Part shown: positions 35,489-47,519 of the stretch, one piece after another
Position numbering within the stretch: the stretch's first letter is position 1
Layout: each line of letters opens with the position of its first letter
NCBI GenBank assembly: GCA_963682025.1
Contig: CAVMKG010000261.1
Coordinates: 1-64,000, forward strand
DNA length: 64,000 nt
Direction of reading: 5' to 3'
From: Cordilura impudica
Taxonomy: Eukaryota > Arthropoda > Insecta > Diptera > Scathophagidae
Notes under the pieces: generated by a model
The model's database searches: none
The model's input: the letters and a program-made list of their open reading frames with translations, nothing else
What the model was told of the DNA's origin: nothing
Program-made: the position numbers and the translations under genes

Positions 35489-36662
35489 ATCTTCAAGAAT
35501 CTACTTATATTTGCAAGCAGCTTGATGTGTTAATTTGACTATTTGCGGTTCGGTATTTCAAAGAAGCGTCTTAAATTGTTTGTAAACAACGTGCAAATTT
35601 TAGATTTACTTAATTAACAAAATCATAATAATGCCTTTATAATGGTAAATGGTAAATATCATCTGGCACGGGACATATTTTCATCCCTCTTGTCTCATTT
35701 CAAAAAATTTGGAAAATAACTAGAACAAAATTAGATTATTTCAATTACAACACATGGAAATCCTATTAGAATAACCATTACAATTCAATTTATATACTTT
35801 GAATAATTTAACTAATTTTTGTATGTAAATTGATTATTGTTTTCTAGTCACAATTGTTTACAAATTACTATTTGTTTAAGTTTCTTATTTGTTTCCACTT
35901 TGTAGTATTTTTCCGTCATTAGGAAAAGTTGAACAAACATGTGAATCAATTTTAAGGATGGTACTCGTCTAGTGGTGTTTGTATACATACATACATACAT
36001 ACATACTACTATATTTAAATGTACTCGTACATATCGATTTATTGGAGATGCATTTATATTGTCTGATTTGTTTATTTGCGAGCGTGCGTGTGTATGTGTA
36101 TGCCTGTGTGTCACAATCACTTACCATAACATCTGACAAATTCAATAGCACTCATATGCTACACAAATATGTATTTTCTTTGGAAGTGCTTCAGATTGCA
36201 TTTGTATGCTGATTCTTGTTGTGTTGTTTTAGTTTGTAAATATACAACAAGTCACACAAATCATTAAATGTCATATATTCGAAGCAGAGGTGTAGTATGG
36301 CATCTGCTTGGGCAGGTCCTTAGTAGGAGTCTGGATTCTGGAGAATGTTTGGAGTAGATATACCAATTAATAATATTAATATTATTTATAATAATATTTA
36401 CCCCGTTTTAAATACCAGTCCACTGGAAATAATGGCAAACCATATTAGCCTAACTTTACCTAGGTAAATGATTTATTTTGTTTGAATGAATGTTATTTCA
36501 ACAAATAGACGGACGGACAGACGGACATCGCAACGTCTTCTCGAGTTGTAAAAATGAATAATATATAAACTTTCAGGGGTCGAAAATTCATTTTCTATTC
36601 GTTCCAGATGGTTTGTTAAACTTATATATGAAAATTTTGTTAATATTAATATAAGTAATATA
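35489..36662. other. Unassigned sequence with a (CATA)n microsatellite
   Basis: (CATA)n lies at about 35985-36005. A GACGGACGGACAGACGGAC tract at 36510-36528 sits without a recognisable family B body. Open frames over 35.85-36.2 kb occur on both strands and overlap simple sequence, so they are not called. Confidence 0.45.
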
Positions 36663-37033
36663 TCTTTAATATTAATAGGCTAGGCGATTTTTCTGACCGA
36701 AATTTTTTTCTACCATTTTATCCCGATTTTGAACAAACTTATATCATTTGAATGGTATTTCTTTTTAGTCATTCTACAGACTTACAGATTTTAACATTTT
36801 TTCCTTTATTTTGAGTAAATTGCATTTAAAGTTGCTACTAACACATACATAAAATTATATAATGCTATGTGTGTGTTTATTAAATTTGTAAATGTGTTTG
36901 TAATAAAAATGATTTTTTTTGTTGATTTGTGAATTGGCTATAATTGATTAGCATACCTTTAGGGTCTTTATTTAATGAAAGAATAAAATTTGCCAGAATT
37001 TGCACTCGAATTTCGAGGGCTGGAATCTGCTAG
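36663..37033 (+). mobile_element. Helitron-like element H7, complete
   Basis: Starts TCTTTAATATTAATAGGC and ends GGAATCTGCTAG, with A and T on its flanks and an intact 3' hairpin. Confidence 0.87.
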
Positions 37034-37199
37034 TTAGTATTAAATACCAAATATTATTTTTCTTAATATTTATAATTAATATTAATATTAACACTAATAC
37101 CTAAAGTTGTTGTTAAGATTAATATTATAGACCTAAAATTTTACATAAATATCTAATATTAAATACCTAAAATTTTTCTTAATATTTTTAATTAATAGC

Positions 37200-37668
37200 C
37201 CAGCCCTCGAAATTCGGGTGCAAATTCTAGGAAATTTTATTTATTTTATTAATTTAATTTTCATCTAATAAATTATTTTACAAGACCCTAAAAGTATGCT
37301 AATCAATTTTAACCAATTTACAATTCAACACTTTAAATATCGATTGCGTTATTGTCGTCATTTTCGTTATTGGTTTATGTCCAAAATTATTAATTATTTT
37401 TCAATTAAACACAGGGCTTTTCATATACAATTATTGCAAACACATTAACAAATTTAATAAACGCAAACATTGTGTAATTTTATGGTAAGAACTTTATATC
37501 CATTTTACTCAAAAAAGAAACAAAAATGTAAAAATCTGCAAATCTGCAAATCTGGTGGACAGCTTAAAAGAAATACCTTTAAAATGAGGTATGTTTGGTC
37601 AAAGTCGGGAAAAAACTGACAATGTTACATCAGTCACAAGAAATCGCCTTGCCTGTTAATATTATAGA
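37200..37668 (-). mobile_element. Helitron-like element H8
   Basis: 5' end TCTATAATATTAACAGGC at 37668. At its 3' end the hairpin region remains but the last bases (AATCTGCTAG) are replaced by spacer. It is longer than most copies because of an internal block with ATCGATTGCGTTATTGTCG, shared with H3. Confidence 0.82.
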
Positions 37669-37781
37669 TATTAAATACCTAAAATATTTGTAAATATTAA
37701 TAATACTATTAATATTAAATACCTAAAATTTTTCTTAATATTTATTAATTATTAATTATTTTTAATTAATATTAATATTTA

Positions 37782-37923
37782 AGTAAAAGTGTAAAAATTT
37801 GTAAATCTGACGGACAGCTAATAAGAAATAGTGTTCAAATGAGATATGTTTGGTCAAAGTCGGGGTAAAACTGACAAAGTTACATGGGTCGCAAGAAATC
37901 GCCTTTCCTATTAATATTATAGA
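37782..37923 (-). mobile_element. Helitron-like element H9, 5' part only
   Basis: 5' terminus TCTATAATATTAATAGG at 37923; stops after about 140 bp. Confidence 0.8.
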
Positions 37924-38008
37924 TATTTAATACCTAAAAGTTTTGTTAATATTAATAATACTATTAGTATTAAATACCTAAAACTTTTCTTGATATTTAT
38001 AACTATAA

Positions 38009-38376
38009 TCTATAATATTAATAGGCTGGGCGATTTCTTGTGACCGATGTTTTGTTCTAGCGTTTTATCCCGATTTTAACCAAACGTATATTATTTGGAA
38101 GATGCTTCATTTTGGCTGTTCACCAGATTTACAGATTTCTAATTTTTTTCCTTTATTTTGAATAAATTTCATATAAAGTTGCTACTAACACATACATAAA
38201 ATTAGACATATCCTATGTGTATGTTTATTAAATTTGTCAATGTGTTTGTAAATGAGCTTGTTATTTTCATTTACAATAATAATAAACCATAAAGGTGTTG
38301 GTTTGTGAATTGGCTAAAATGAAAAATAAAGTTGCCTAGAAATTGCACTCGAATTTCGAGCGCTGGAATCTGCTAG
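38009..38376 (+). mobile_element. Helitron-like element H10, complete
   Basis: TCTATAATATTAATAGGC to GGAATCTGCTAG with A/T flanks and hairpin. The ACAATAATAATAAACCATAA block is shared with H16. Confidence 0.88.
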
Positions 38377-38687
38377 TAAGTATTATAGTACTAACGGAAG
38401 TATGTATAAAAGTATTGTAAGAAATTCAACGAACTAATACAAGTATTTCAGTATAGAATATTATCGTTTCTATATATCCGTAACGAAATAGTATAATTAA
38501 AAAAATGGATATTGATCGATTGACAATCTAAAGTAAATCGGTTCTGGTTCGATTTTCCCATTTACTTAGTTATAAATTGTTAACACGCTATTCGTAACTT
38601 TCGATTTCGTTTTTACATTTTAATAATCTAACCTATAAAAAGAAATTTTTTATTAAAACTCTTTCTTTCTTATGCATATGAGTTTTG

Positions 38688-39268
38688 AATCTCTCCGTGA
38701 CTGTGTGTGAGATTGCGTGACTATCTTAAAATTATTCTTTGACCACAACGAGTCTATGGACAAAGTTTCAAATCGATCGGTTGAGGAGAAGTGAGGTTTA
38801 AATCTCTCCGTGACTGTGCGTAACTAAGTCAGACTTAATATTTTTTCACAGCCGTTATATGGACCAAGTTTCAGATCGATCGGATGAGGAGAAATGACAT
38901 TTAGATTACTCCGTGACTGTGCGTGACTATGAGTGAATGTGCGTGACTATGTCGAAGTTAATCTTTCTTTACAGCAAGTATATTGACTAAGTTTCACATT
39001 GATTGGATGAGGGGAGATTCGGTTTAAATGTTTCCGTGAATATGCGTGACCATGCGTGACTGTGCGTGACTAAATCAGGGTTAATCTTTTTCGACAGAAA
39101 GTGTATGGGCCAAGTTTCAGATCGATCGGATAAGGGGAAATGGCATTTAGATCACTCCGTGACTGTGCCTGACTATGCGTGACTGTGGCGTGACTACCCC
39201 AAAATTAATATGTAGTCACAGCAAGACTATGGGCCAAGTTTCAGATCAATTGGATAAGGAGGAATGGG
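38688..39268 (+). repeat. Five-unit tandem repeat of ~103-123 bp
   Basis: Units begin near 38688, 38797, 38900, 39023 and 39146. Each reads TTTAGATCACTCCGTGACTG, then GCGTGACTATG sub-repeats, a variable middle, then CCAAGTTTCAGATCGATCGG and ATGAGGAGAAATG. Length varies with the number of GCGTGACTGT sub-repeats. The block ends in a CAGACAGACAGACAG tract at 39282-39296. No coding function inferred. Confidence 0.9.
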
Positions 39269-39714
39269 GTTGTCCCACGGCAGACAGACAGACAGAGGGT
39301 ATGAGTTAAAAGGGAGTTTAAAAATTCTTTTATAAAACTAATAAAGTCTTCAAAATGTTTGTTGAAGTTGAAAACGCCGATTTTGTACTTTTTGATAAAA
39401 GCGGTCAATGAAAAAAATGGGCTTTTTAGGACATCAAAAGTCACTAAATTTAACGCAAAAGCGCCTAGTTGTCATAGCTGCTTATAACAATCAGAGCTGA
39501 TATAGAATTGCTCGTCTGTCCGTCTGTCCGGCTGTGAAAATCACCACCACGCTCTTAATAGGTTGGCTGTGTTACTTGTTTTTAGTGAAAATGATTCATT
39601 GATATCCTGAGCAGTTTACTATTTAAAATTATCGAAATCAGTGCAATAAGTCCTGAGATTTCAATGAAAATGTAAAAACTTTTATCTCGTTTACCCATGA
39701 TCCAGCAAGCTTAC
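39269..39714. other. Unassigned sequence
   Basis: Includes a GTCTGTCCGTCTGTCCGG tract near 39510-39527, again GTCY-type. No gene seen. Confidence 0.4.
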
Positions 39715-40718
39715 GCACAGTGTTGTACGTTCATATAAAGAGCGGCCAAAAGTATTAAACGTTGTCATATCGGGTTGTTATTTGGCATGGATGTTTTTTT
39801 TGTAAAAAGGCATGAAAAACTGTATATTGTGAAAATTACCTCATGAATTCCCCTAGCTGCCCCCTATATTGTTACATTAAAAATCTTATAAAATCAATAA
39901 ATTTTGTCTCGGTGTACTTTAGTTTTATACGAGCTCTTCTTAACAGGACCCTACTAATTTTCATCTAAATCGGACCAGAAATACCCATAGGTCCCCTATA
40001 CTATTATAATATAAAAAAAACCTTATAAACTCAAAAAAAAAATATTTTCAGTAACATACTTTATCATTTTGGCTGCTTTCCATGTTCTTCATATCGAAAT
40101 AACCTTCCAGATTAAGTTTTTTTCTATCGTTCTTATCTCTCTTATTTTCTGCAGCCATCCAAACATCAAAAATTTTACTCATTTTAATAACCGCAGCCAT
40201 TTAAAAAATCAAAAAAAAAAAAAAATGGGAGGGTCACTCTGGGTCACTTCACACCAATTTTTTTTTAAAGATTATGCTTACTTTTAAGATTATGCTTAAA
40301 TTTAAATTTAAATTATAAAACCTAAATTTTACCAATTTTTTTTTGCTCTGTTGAAGTTGTGTTTTGCTTTACAAAGGAAACCAAAAACATGTCTTTACTT
40401 AAATAACGGTAAACAGCATACTGATAGAAGAGAAGAGCTAAAAACAGTGTAGCCACATTACAGAGATGTTACCACCTCACCAAAAAATTAATTTGCAGAG
40501 CGTTGCTCCTATGCACGCCGAATAACAGAGTTTTATTTTTTAGGTGAAATCTAGGCTGTGGCAAATGAAATTTGTATTGAAAAGAACTAAAAGTCTGAAA
40601 AACTCCTGTAACTAACCTATTCAATATTTTTTACAAGTTTTTTTCGAGGTCTTCTAGTTAGAGAATGCCAAATCAAATGTCAAATTTTAAACTTTTGGCC
40701 GCTCGCACAACACTGTGC
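39715..40718. mobile_element. ~1-kb terminal-inverted-repeat element, non-autonomous
   Basis: Left end GCACAGTGTTGTACG, then after a small insertion GAGCGGCCAAAAGTATTAAA. Right end, inverted, GCACAGTGTTGTGCGAGCGG then CCAAAAGTTTAAA. Short TAC flanks both sides (TTAC left, TACG right), possibly a 3-bp target duplication. The interior has only low-complexity open frames. Superfamily not identified. Confidence 0.7.
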
Positions 40719-40888
40719 TACGCCAGTGATAGAAAAATAATGCAATTTTTCAGATAGAAGTTAATTCCATCAATTATTAATTCTAAAACAAATCCATGTC
40801 TTTATTAGAAAAAAAAATAATAATAAATAAGAACTTATAATAAACGGTTGTAAAAAAAAAAAATAATAAAACTAACTATAGATTTAAA

Positions 40889-43800
40889 CAGAGCCGTGCT
40901 ACAACTTTTTGGGGCCCTGTGCAGAAGCTAAAAAAATATTTAAATTTTATTGATTTTAATATAAAAAAAAAAATAATACAAAGAAATTATAAAGCAATTT
41001 TTCTAGCTCTTTTGATGGCAAATTCATCAATAATATCATTGTAATCAATTTTTCTGGCTGCTCCATTTTCAATTGACAGTATTGCTAATCCAGAAAGCCT
41101 TTCCTGTGACATTGTAGACCGTAGATAATTTTCAATTAATTTTAGTTTTGAAAATAATCGTTCGCAATGAGCAACGGTAATGGATATTGTAAAAATTATT
41201 CGATATACGATACATACATTTGGATATAATTCTTCCAAATTCCTTTCTAAATTGAATTCCAAATTCTCCATAATACTATAGTTATCTTCTAAAATATATC
41301 TTAAAATGGAAAGTTCATTTTTAAATTCCACCTCTTCAACATCGCCTTCTAAGTGTTTGGCCAGATTTGTACAATTGGCATTGAATTCATTTGTATTCAT
41401 TGTTTTTAGCTTCTGATTATCGAAAAGGAAACCAAAAATTTCATTTAAAGAATTATACGATTCAAATCGTTCGTGGAATGATTCTTTCACAATATCGATT
41501 AATTTATTAAAATAAGATTGTTTAAATATATCTTAATCAATTTCAGGAATGAGCTCACATATATCAATATCATCACAGCATTCAATTGGTTCAATTTCTT
41601 CTTGGGGGCGTTCTTCGTCTGGGGTTTCTTCATTTGGTATATCATCTGTATTAATAACATCTACATCGTCATATTAATCATTTGCTTTATTGATATGGTC
41701 TGTATAATAACAATAGTCAGCCAATCTTTTGATATTACGTACTCTCCGTGTTGGTAATAGTATACTAGGTTCTGGTGATTTATCAAGACAGTCTTTGTTT
41801 CTGCTTGTTAATATTTGAGTATCACGAGAAGACCGTTCAGTGAACTGTGCTATTATATTTATTGCTACCGATGATTCTCGTGCTTCTTTTATAATGTCTT
41901 CGAAATTGTTTTTGAAATCATCAAGCGATAATAGCATAGCCCTTGTATGTTGTAATGCAACACTAATTGCCATATCTTTTCGCTGAAGCAATTGGCTGAA
42001 AATGTGAAGCTTTGATAACAAGTGATACCAAATTGTTGTCAATACAATAAATTCATAAGAATTTATTTGTTTTCTTAAAGATGTAGCAAGAGTTTTACAG
42101 TCTGGGTAGCTATTTTTAAGTTCATCTAGAGCAATACTAATTTATTTAATCTGGTATTTCATGGCTTCTATACTTTTAAAGCGATATTCCCATATAAATT
42201 ATTTAATGTAGTGAAATAGTTCTGACTTTTAATAGTGTTTTTAACACTATCTGCTATCACTAAATTGATGTTGTGTCCACCACAAGGCGTATACTATGCT
42301 TTGTTGTTGATTTCTAAAATTGGACTTTTCACTCTCTTATATTCTCCTTTCATATTGCTTGCGTTGTCATACGACTGACCACGACAATCAGCAATTTTGA
42401 TTCCTAATACTTTTAATTCCTCAATAAGGATGTTTGCTAAATTTTCTCCTGTTGAGGACATTCTATTTACAAAGCTTAAGAAATTTTCTTGTACACTTGG
42501 CTTTTGGTCCGCTATTTTAACATACCGAATAATGATGGACAACTGGTCTTTTTTTCGAAAATCCGGAGTAGAATCTATCATTACGGAAAAGTACTTTGAT
42601 GATTTAATTACAATCACTGGGCATTAGGAACATATCAGAATAATATTACTTACTATTATATGTAAAACTCTAGAAGCTAGTTGTAAGATAATTTCGTTTT
42701 GAATTTTTGGGGAAAAATATGATGTAACTCTTTTTTCCGTTTCAGTTATTGATTTTAAATGCATTTTTAGTTCTGGAACAAAATCAGAAAGCAATTCAAT
42801 TACTCCCAAAAAATTACCATTATTCGGCTCAAAGAGTTTTTCGTTGCTACCTCTGAAAGCTAAATTTCGTTCACTTAAAAACAATACCGCTTTTACAATA
42901 CATTTCAAAATTATTCGCCATCTTCGTTTTACTTTATTGAACACATGTTCATTGAGATGGTCTACTCCTGTTCTGCGTTTAATGTTAAATTCTAGAATTC
43001 GCCATTTATACGCTGATTCAAGATGTTCCTTCGAAGATTCATGTTCAGATAACCGTATTCTTGTATGTGCATAGTCAGAAAATCCACTTGAAGTTAAGCC
43101 TATTTTTATCGATGAAAACAAACGACAACAAAAGCAGAAAATGTTCCCTGTTGAGTTAGAATATAAAAGCCATTTTCTTAATTCTTTTTCACCATTTTTC
43201 ATTTGTCGATAAAAAAAAGTGTCACTGAAACATCTTCCTTGAGGATTTCTTTTATAAGGGATATCTTTAATACTTTTTGGTGACTTCTCGACCAAAAAAG
43301 TCCGTTGTTTGTTGTCGATTTCAACAGGCCAAGTTGCATGGTCTAATATATCATATTTGAATTTCGCAGCTAAAGTATTGCTCTCTATTCGTGGATTGTT
43401 ACTAATTTCTGAAATATTATCATATAAAATATCGTCAAAATTTGCGCTATTGGAACCTGATTCATCATCTACATTCTCGTTATGGTTATCAATATTTTGA
43501 AATTGTGGCTTATTAACATTTTCTTCCACATTATTGCTTTCAAGTGGAGATATACTATTTGAATTACATATTTCAGTTAAATTTGTGTTCGAAATTGGTG
43601 AACTTTCGCCTCGTTTAAAAAATTTCTCTAATGATCCAGCAAAGCTACTTAGTTCTGTTGCTTTCCGGATCTGTTTTGCTCTTTTTTGTGCGCCGCTTTC
43701 ATAACATCTTTTCGACATTTCTAATTGAGGTAAAAAATGTTACAAAAATAAATAAAAAAAACTAAAATAATATATTGAAAAAACAACTGAAACTATATTA

Positions 43801-44331
43801 CCTGAGACCTGATTTATTTCTTTTATTAATTTAAATATATATTTTTTCAAACGATATCCACGCAACGTTAACACAAATTAAAATTCAAAAGCGAATATTA
43901 CAACTTATAAGTAAATATACAACCGAATCGTTAAACGTAAAATTAAATGTAATAACCGACCTAATAACGGTAGACACAAAAAATGTAATCTTTTAATAAT
44001 ACCGTATTTTATAATATGCGAAGATTCACTATTTGTCCACAACAATAAGACGCTATAAAAAGACAGAAGAAAAAAATTTGAAAAAAAAACAACTGAATTA
44101 TTAGGAATATTTGTTTCAAATTAAATCGTAGCCAACTAGATTTGTTTGAAAGATAAATGAATTTTGAATTTTCATCTTTGTTTTTTTTTTCAATTCGTGG
44201 TATTTTTTTGCTATTGCATTATTGTATTGTATTATTTTTTCTAATGTACAAGTATTTAATATTTGGGGGTCCCTCAAATATAGGGGGCCCAGTGCGATTG
44301 CACTTGTTGCACTTGCGATAGTACGGCACTG
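40889..44331 (-). mobile_element. Second hAT-superfamily transposon, decayed gene, intact ends
   Basis: 3443 bp. Ends CAGAGCCGTGCTA on the left and, inverted, CAGTGCCGTACTA on the right. Flanked by a perfect 8-bp target duplication GATTTAAA (40881-40888 and 44332-44339). Its gene lies on the minus strand and is of a different hAT lineage from the element at 29.9-33.0 kb. Confidence 0.94.
40987..43718 (-). pseudogene. hAT transposase, TTF-finger / ZMYM1-like type, multiple stops
   Basis: Start at ATG 43718 (MSKRCYESGAQKRAK). The first 364 codons are open and contain a TTF-type zinc finger around residues 180-235 (IFCFCCRLFSS, then SEHESSKEHLES). A single in-frame TAA (42624-42626) precedes SVMIDSTPDFRKKDQLSII, with the first catalytic D. 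Then GQSYDNASNMKG (second D), an in-frame TAG at 42294-42296, and CGGHNINLVIADS (C..H motif). After a frameshift near 42180 comes ALQHTRAMLLSLDDF. The C-terminal part shows VAHCERLFSKLKLIENYLRS and MSQERLSGLAILSIE, the dimerisation region, ending near 40987. All landmarks of the family are present in order, but two stops and at least one shift make it a pseudogene. Confidence 0.92.
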
Positions 44332-44799
44332 GATTTAAATGGCATTAGAATTTAAAGATTAAGTGACTGTATTACAGTGGTAACCATATCCAACATTGGA
44401 AATAATATTGACTTTAAGACACAGGTGGAGGGCAATAAAGATCGGCAAAAATTTAACACTCTTACTCGTTTCTAATTTTTCAGTGTTTGTTATTTCATTA
44501 TTCAAAATTGAAAAAAAAAATTATATTTTATAACAAAGTAAAATATATTAGTTCTGAAAAAACGTTACACTTTTAAAAGTTTAAAATTTGAGTACAAGAT
44601 GAATGTTTGCATTAAGATCTTCTTTTTATATATAATCTTATTTAAATCATCTTGACATATCTCGTCATCGTCATGATATGCTTTTTAATTCTAAAAAAAA
44701 AATTAAACAAAATTGTGACATATTCAATGATTATGTAAACAATTTTTTATATTTCTACCACTACTGCTGCAATGTTGTACTGCCCATATCAAATTATTG
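44332..44799. other. Unassigned AT-rich sequence
   Basis: Begins with the right target duplication of the hAT element. No gene recognised. Confidence 0.45.
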
Positions 44800-45150
44800 G
44801 CAGAGTTCAGAAAAAAACACACTGAATAAAAAACTCGTACATATATGTAAACAAACATAGCTCAGACCAACAAACAGCTATTCCTATTTTAATAATAATT
44901 ATGTGTGTTTCTAAATTTTGTACGGTGGCGAACACAACCATGACTGTGTTTCGTTTTAATATTTTGTTATGCACATGAACATGTTTCTATCACATACTTT
45001 TTGTTTCGAACGCACATAAGCCACACAGATTCGAGTGTAGCTTTATTTTAAGTTCGTGTTCTTGCACGTGTACTACTAAAAAATAAAACGGAACATGTTC
45101 TTGAACACGTACATCTAAAAATTAAAACATTACCCAATCGCGACCGGAAA
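44800..45150 (+). repeat. Interspersed family C, left arm (C2)
   Basis: Matches 24381-24703 from GCAGAGTTCAGAAAAA to TTAAAACATTACCCA and carries an extra GGAACATGTTCTTGAACACG block near its inner end. It pairs as an inverted repeat with 45318-45590. Confidence 0.85.
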
Positions 45151-45317
45151 AAAACGAAATTAAGTCATAAACAACATAAAAAATATCTCTGTTTTCTATG
45201 TTATTACTATCAATTTATTTTTATTATTATCTTTTTATTTATTTTTTTTTTTTTTTAAATTGCTAATGAATTATTTTAGATTTTTTTAATAAATTTCGTT
45301 GATGTTTCAGATTTTTC

Positions 45318-45590
45318 TGATTGCGAGTGGATAATGTTTTAATTTTTAGATGTGTGCGTTCAAGAACATGTTCTGTTTTTTTTTTTAGCAGTACACGTGC
45401 AAGAACACGATTTTAAAATAGAGCTACACTCGAATCTATGTGGTTTATGTGTATTCGAAATAAAAATTAACGTGATGTTCGTGTACACAAAGATATATTA
45501 AAATGAAACACAGTCATTATTGTGTTCGCCGCCGTACAAAATTTGGAACCACACATAATTGATATGAAAATAAAAATATGTTTTGGCTGC
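45318..45590 (-). repeat. Interspersed family C, right arm (C3)
   Basis: Inverted copy of C2 (GCGAGTGGATAATG, GTTCAAGAACATGTTCTG, AGCTACACTCGAATCT, CGCCGTACAAAATTTGG). The pair with a ~165-bp AT-rich centre resembles a foldback element, of which 24381-24703 would be a single arm. Confidence 0.85.
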
Positions 45591-45774
45591 TTTAGAACAG
45601 AACATTGTATGCTTGATGTGTGTGTTTCCTGAACCTTTGTTGTTAGTCAAAGATAGATTCACTGGATTACTGATTTTGGAGTTGTTTTTATACCCTCCTC
45701 CTCACTGTGCAAATATCAGTTTTTCGTTGCGTGTCGAAAAATTAATTTTCGATCCCATAAGTTATTTATATATA

Positions 45775-46181
45775 CTAGCAGATCCCAGTCCTCGAAATTC
45801 AAGTGCAAAATCTAGGAAATTTAATTTTTTCATTTAACAAAACCCTAAAAGTATGCTAATCAATTTTAGCCAATTCACAATTCAACACAATTGTTATTGT
45901 GAATGAAGAATACAAACTCATTTTTTTTTTTTTTTGCAAACATATTAACAAATTTATTAAACATGCACATAGCATTGAATAATTTTATGTATGTATGTGT
46001 TATTAGCAACTTTAAATGCATTTTGCTTCAAAAAAATGTTCCAGACGGTGCTAATTTGTAAATCTGGTGGACAGCTAGAAATAAATATCTTTCAAATGAG
46101 ATGGGTTTTGTGAAAATTGGGAGAAAATTGTGGAACAAAAAATCGTTCACAAGAAATCGCCTTACCTATAAATATTATAGA
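45775..46181 (-). mobile_element. Helitron-like element H11, complete
   Basis: 3' end CTAG at 45775 with preceding hairpin slightly decayed (CTTGAATTTCGAG); 5' end TCTATAATATTTATAGG at 46181. Carries the subfamily block TGTTCCAGACGGTG. Confidence 0.85.
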
Positions 46182-47519
46182 TATATCGATATAGCGATTC
46201 GTCTGCCCGTCTATCTGCGGGTCATATTTTTTGTCATTATTTTGAGGAGGTTGGTATTTAAATTGGGATAAATATGACTTAAATAATGTAGACACCTCTA
46301 AAAAAATTTCACCAATTCAGTGTATGTAGTAATAATTTAATATTAAGTTTATCAAATTGTTTATATTTTCAAATATTTTGTTTACATTTATTATTCATAG
46401 TGCAATAACTCAGTATAGTCGAATTTAACACTCTTACTTGTTTGTTGATCCCATTATACTACGCCTTATCTGCTCAGATATGCTGTGATGTTAATATTTT
46501 GCATTTGGCAATATTTTATTATTGACAGTTTATGGCACAAGTGTGAAAATTCAGATTCAGCAACAAATTCTCATAACAATACCCCAGTGGATGTACAACA
46601 CCATATAAATTATTACTTAAGAAATATGTACGAAAAATATTGTGTATGCCAGGAGCTTAAGTGTTCACAGACATAGACAATGAATTAAATAAATAATTTT
46701 TAGTGTTCGAAGGAACAAAAAAAAAACAATTTTATTGATATATAGGGTTATGGTGAATTAAATTGAATGTACGTGAATTATGATGCAAGTAGGACAATGG
46801 ATTTTATATATTGCAAGATTCGAAAAAGTTAGAGCTGCTACAAGCAAGACTTAGACGATAAAAGATAAATATATGTTTAATAAGAAAATTAATATTAATA
46901 TTTAATTATGCTTCAGCCTATTTATGTATTCCAATGCTAAAACTTTTCTTTTCTTGAAATATTTTGCCAAACCAAAATATTGTCATATTCTTTTTAATTT
47001 AGCATTTAATCAATTTATAATAAACAACATTCAAAGAAGAGGGTCGTTCGTTTACTTATTGCTTTCATTTTTATTTTGTTGTTGGCTTTTTGAAAACAGT
47101 ATGAAATGTTGTTAATTTTGTTTTTCGACTTCCGTTCGTTATTCAAGCATAGAATGACATCTGACAAGGATATTTCATTTTGTGCATGTTTTGTGTTTAT
47201 GCTTTGGCATGAAGAAAGTACGATTATTTTCTTTGACGTTTCGCCTTTATTCAAACTAATTGAAATGTATGAAAGTGTCCAAAAAATAAAATGTTTTATT
47301 ATTTATTTAGAATGTTATTTTTGTTGTTGTCGTAGTTGTTTGTTGTTGTTGTTGTTGTTCCCTGCTTTAATGTTGTTTTCAATACTTTTCTTCTTTCAAG
47401 GGAATTTCAATGAAAGGACAAAAATATAAATATAAATATAAATAAATAGAGATTTAACTTTGTAGGCAAACGTTCATATATAAATACACAACAGTATTTT
47501 CGTATCTATTTATATATTT
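46182..47519. other. Unassigned sequence with weak coding-like stretch
   Basis: On the plus strand 46531-46676 reads SLWHKCENSDSATNSHNNTP then VDVQHHINYYLRNMYEKY and CVCQELKCSQT, then a stop. It is preceded by TTATTATTGACAG, which would fit a splice acceptor, and followed by AATAAATAATTTTT. It might be a last exon, but no family was recognised. A (TTG)n tract lies at 47337-47358. Other frames here are low complexity. Confidence 0.25.

Larger units (their letters stand above)
37034..38008. repeat. Recurring AT-rich spacer between Helitron copies
   Basis: A unit close to TATTAAATACCTAAAATTTT, continuing CTTAATATTTATAATTAATA, recurs at 37037-37199, 37670-37781 and 37924-38008, around copies H8 and H9. 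The same spacer next to successive Helitrons suggests duplication of a spacer-plus-Helitron cassette. Confidence 0.75.

Noticed and set aside
35848..36212. Overlapping 60-90 codon frames on both strands
   Set aside because: They span a (CATA)n microsatellite and are mutually overlapping. No coding signal beyond the absence of stops.
41518..41757. 79-codon hydrophobic plus-strand frame
   Set aside because: Antisense to an acidic stretch of the second hAT transposase; hydrophobicity is a shadow effect.
45080..45120. Hormone-response-like element in family C (GGAACATGTTCTTGAACACG)
   Set aside because: Palindromic half-sites are visible, but the motif belongs to a repeat and does not match a known fly receptor site well enough to call.
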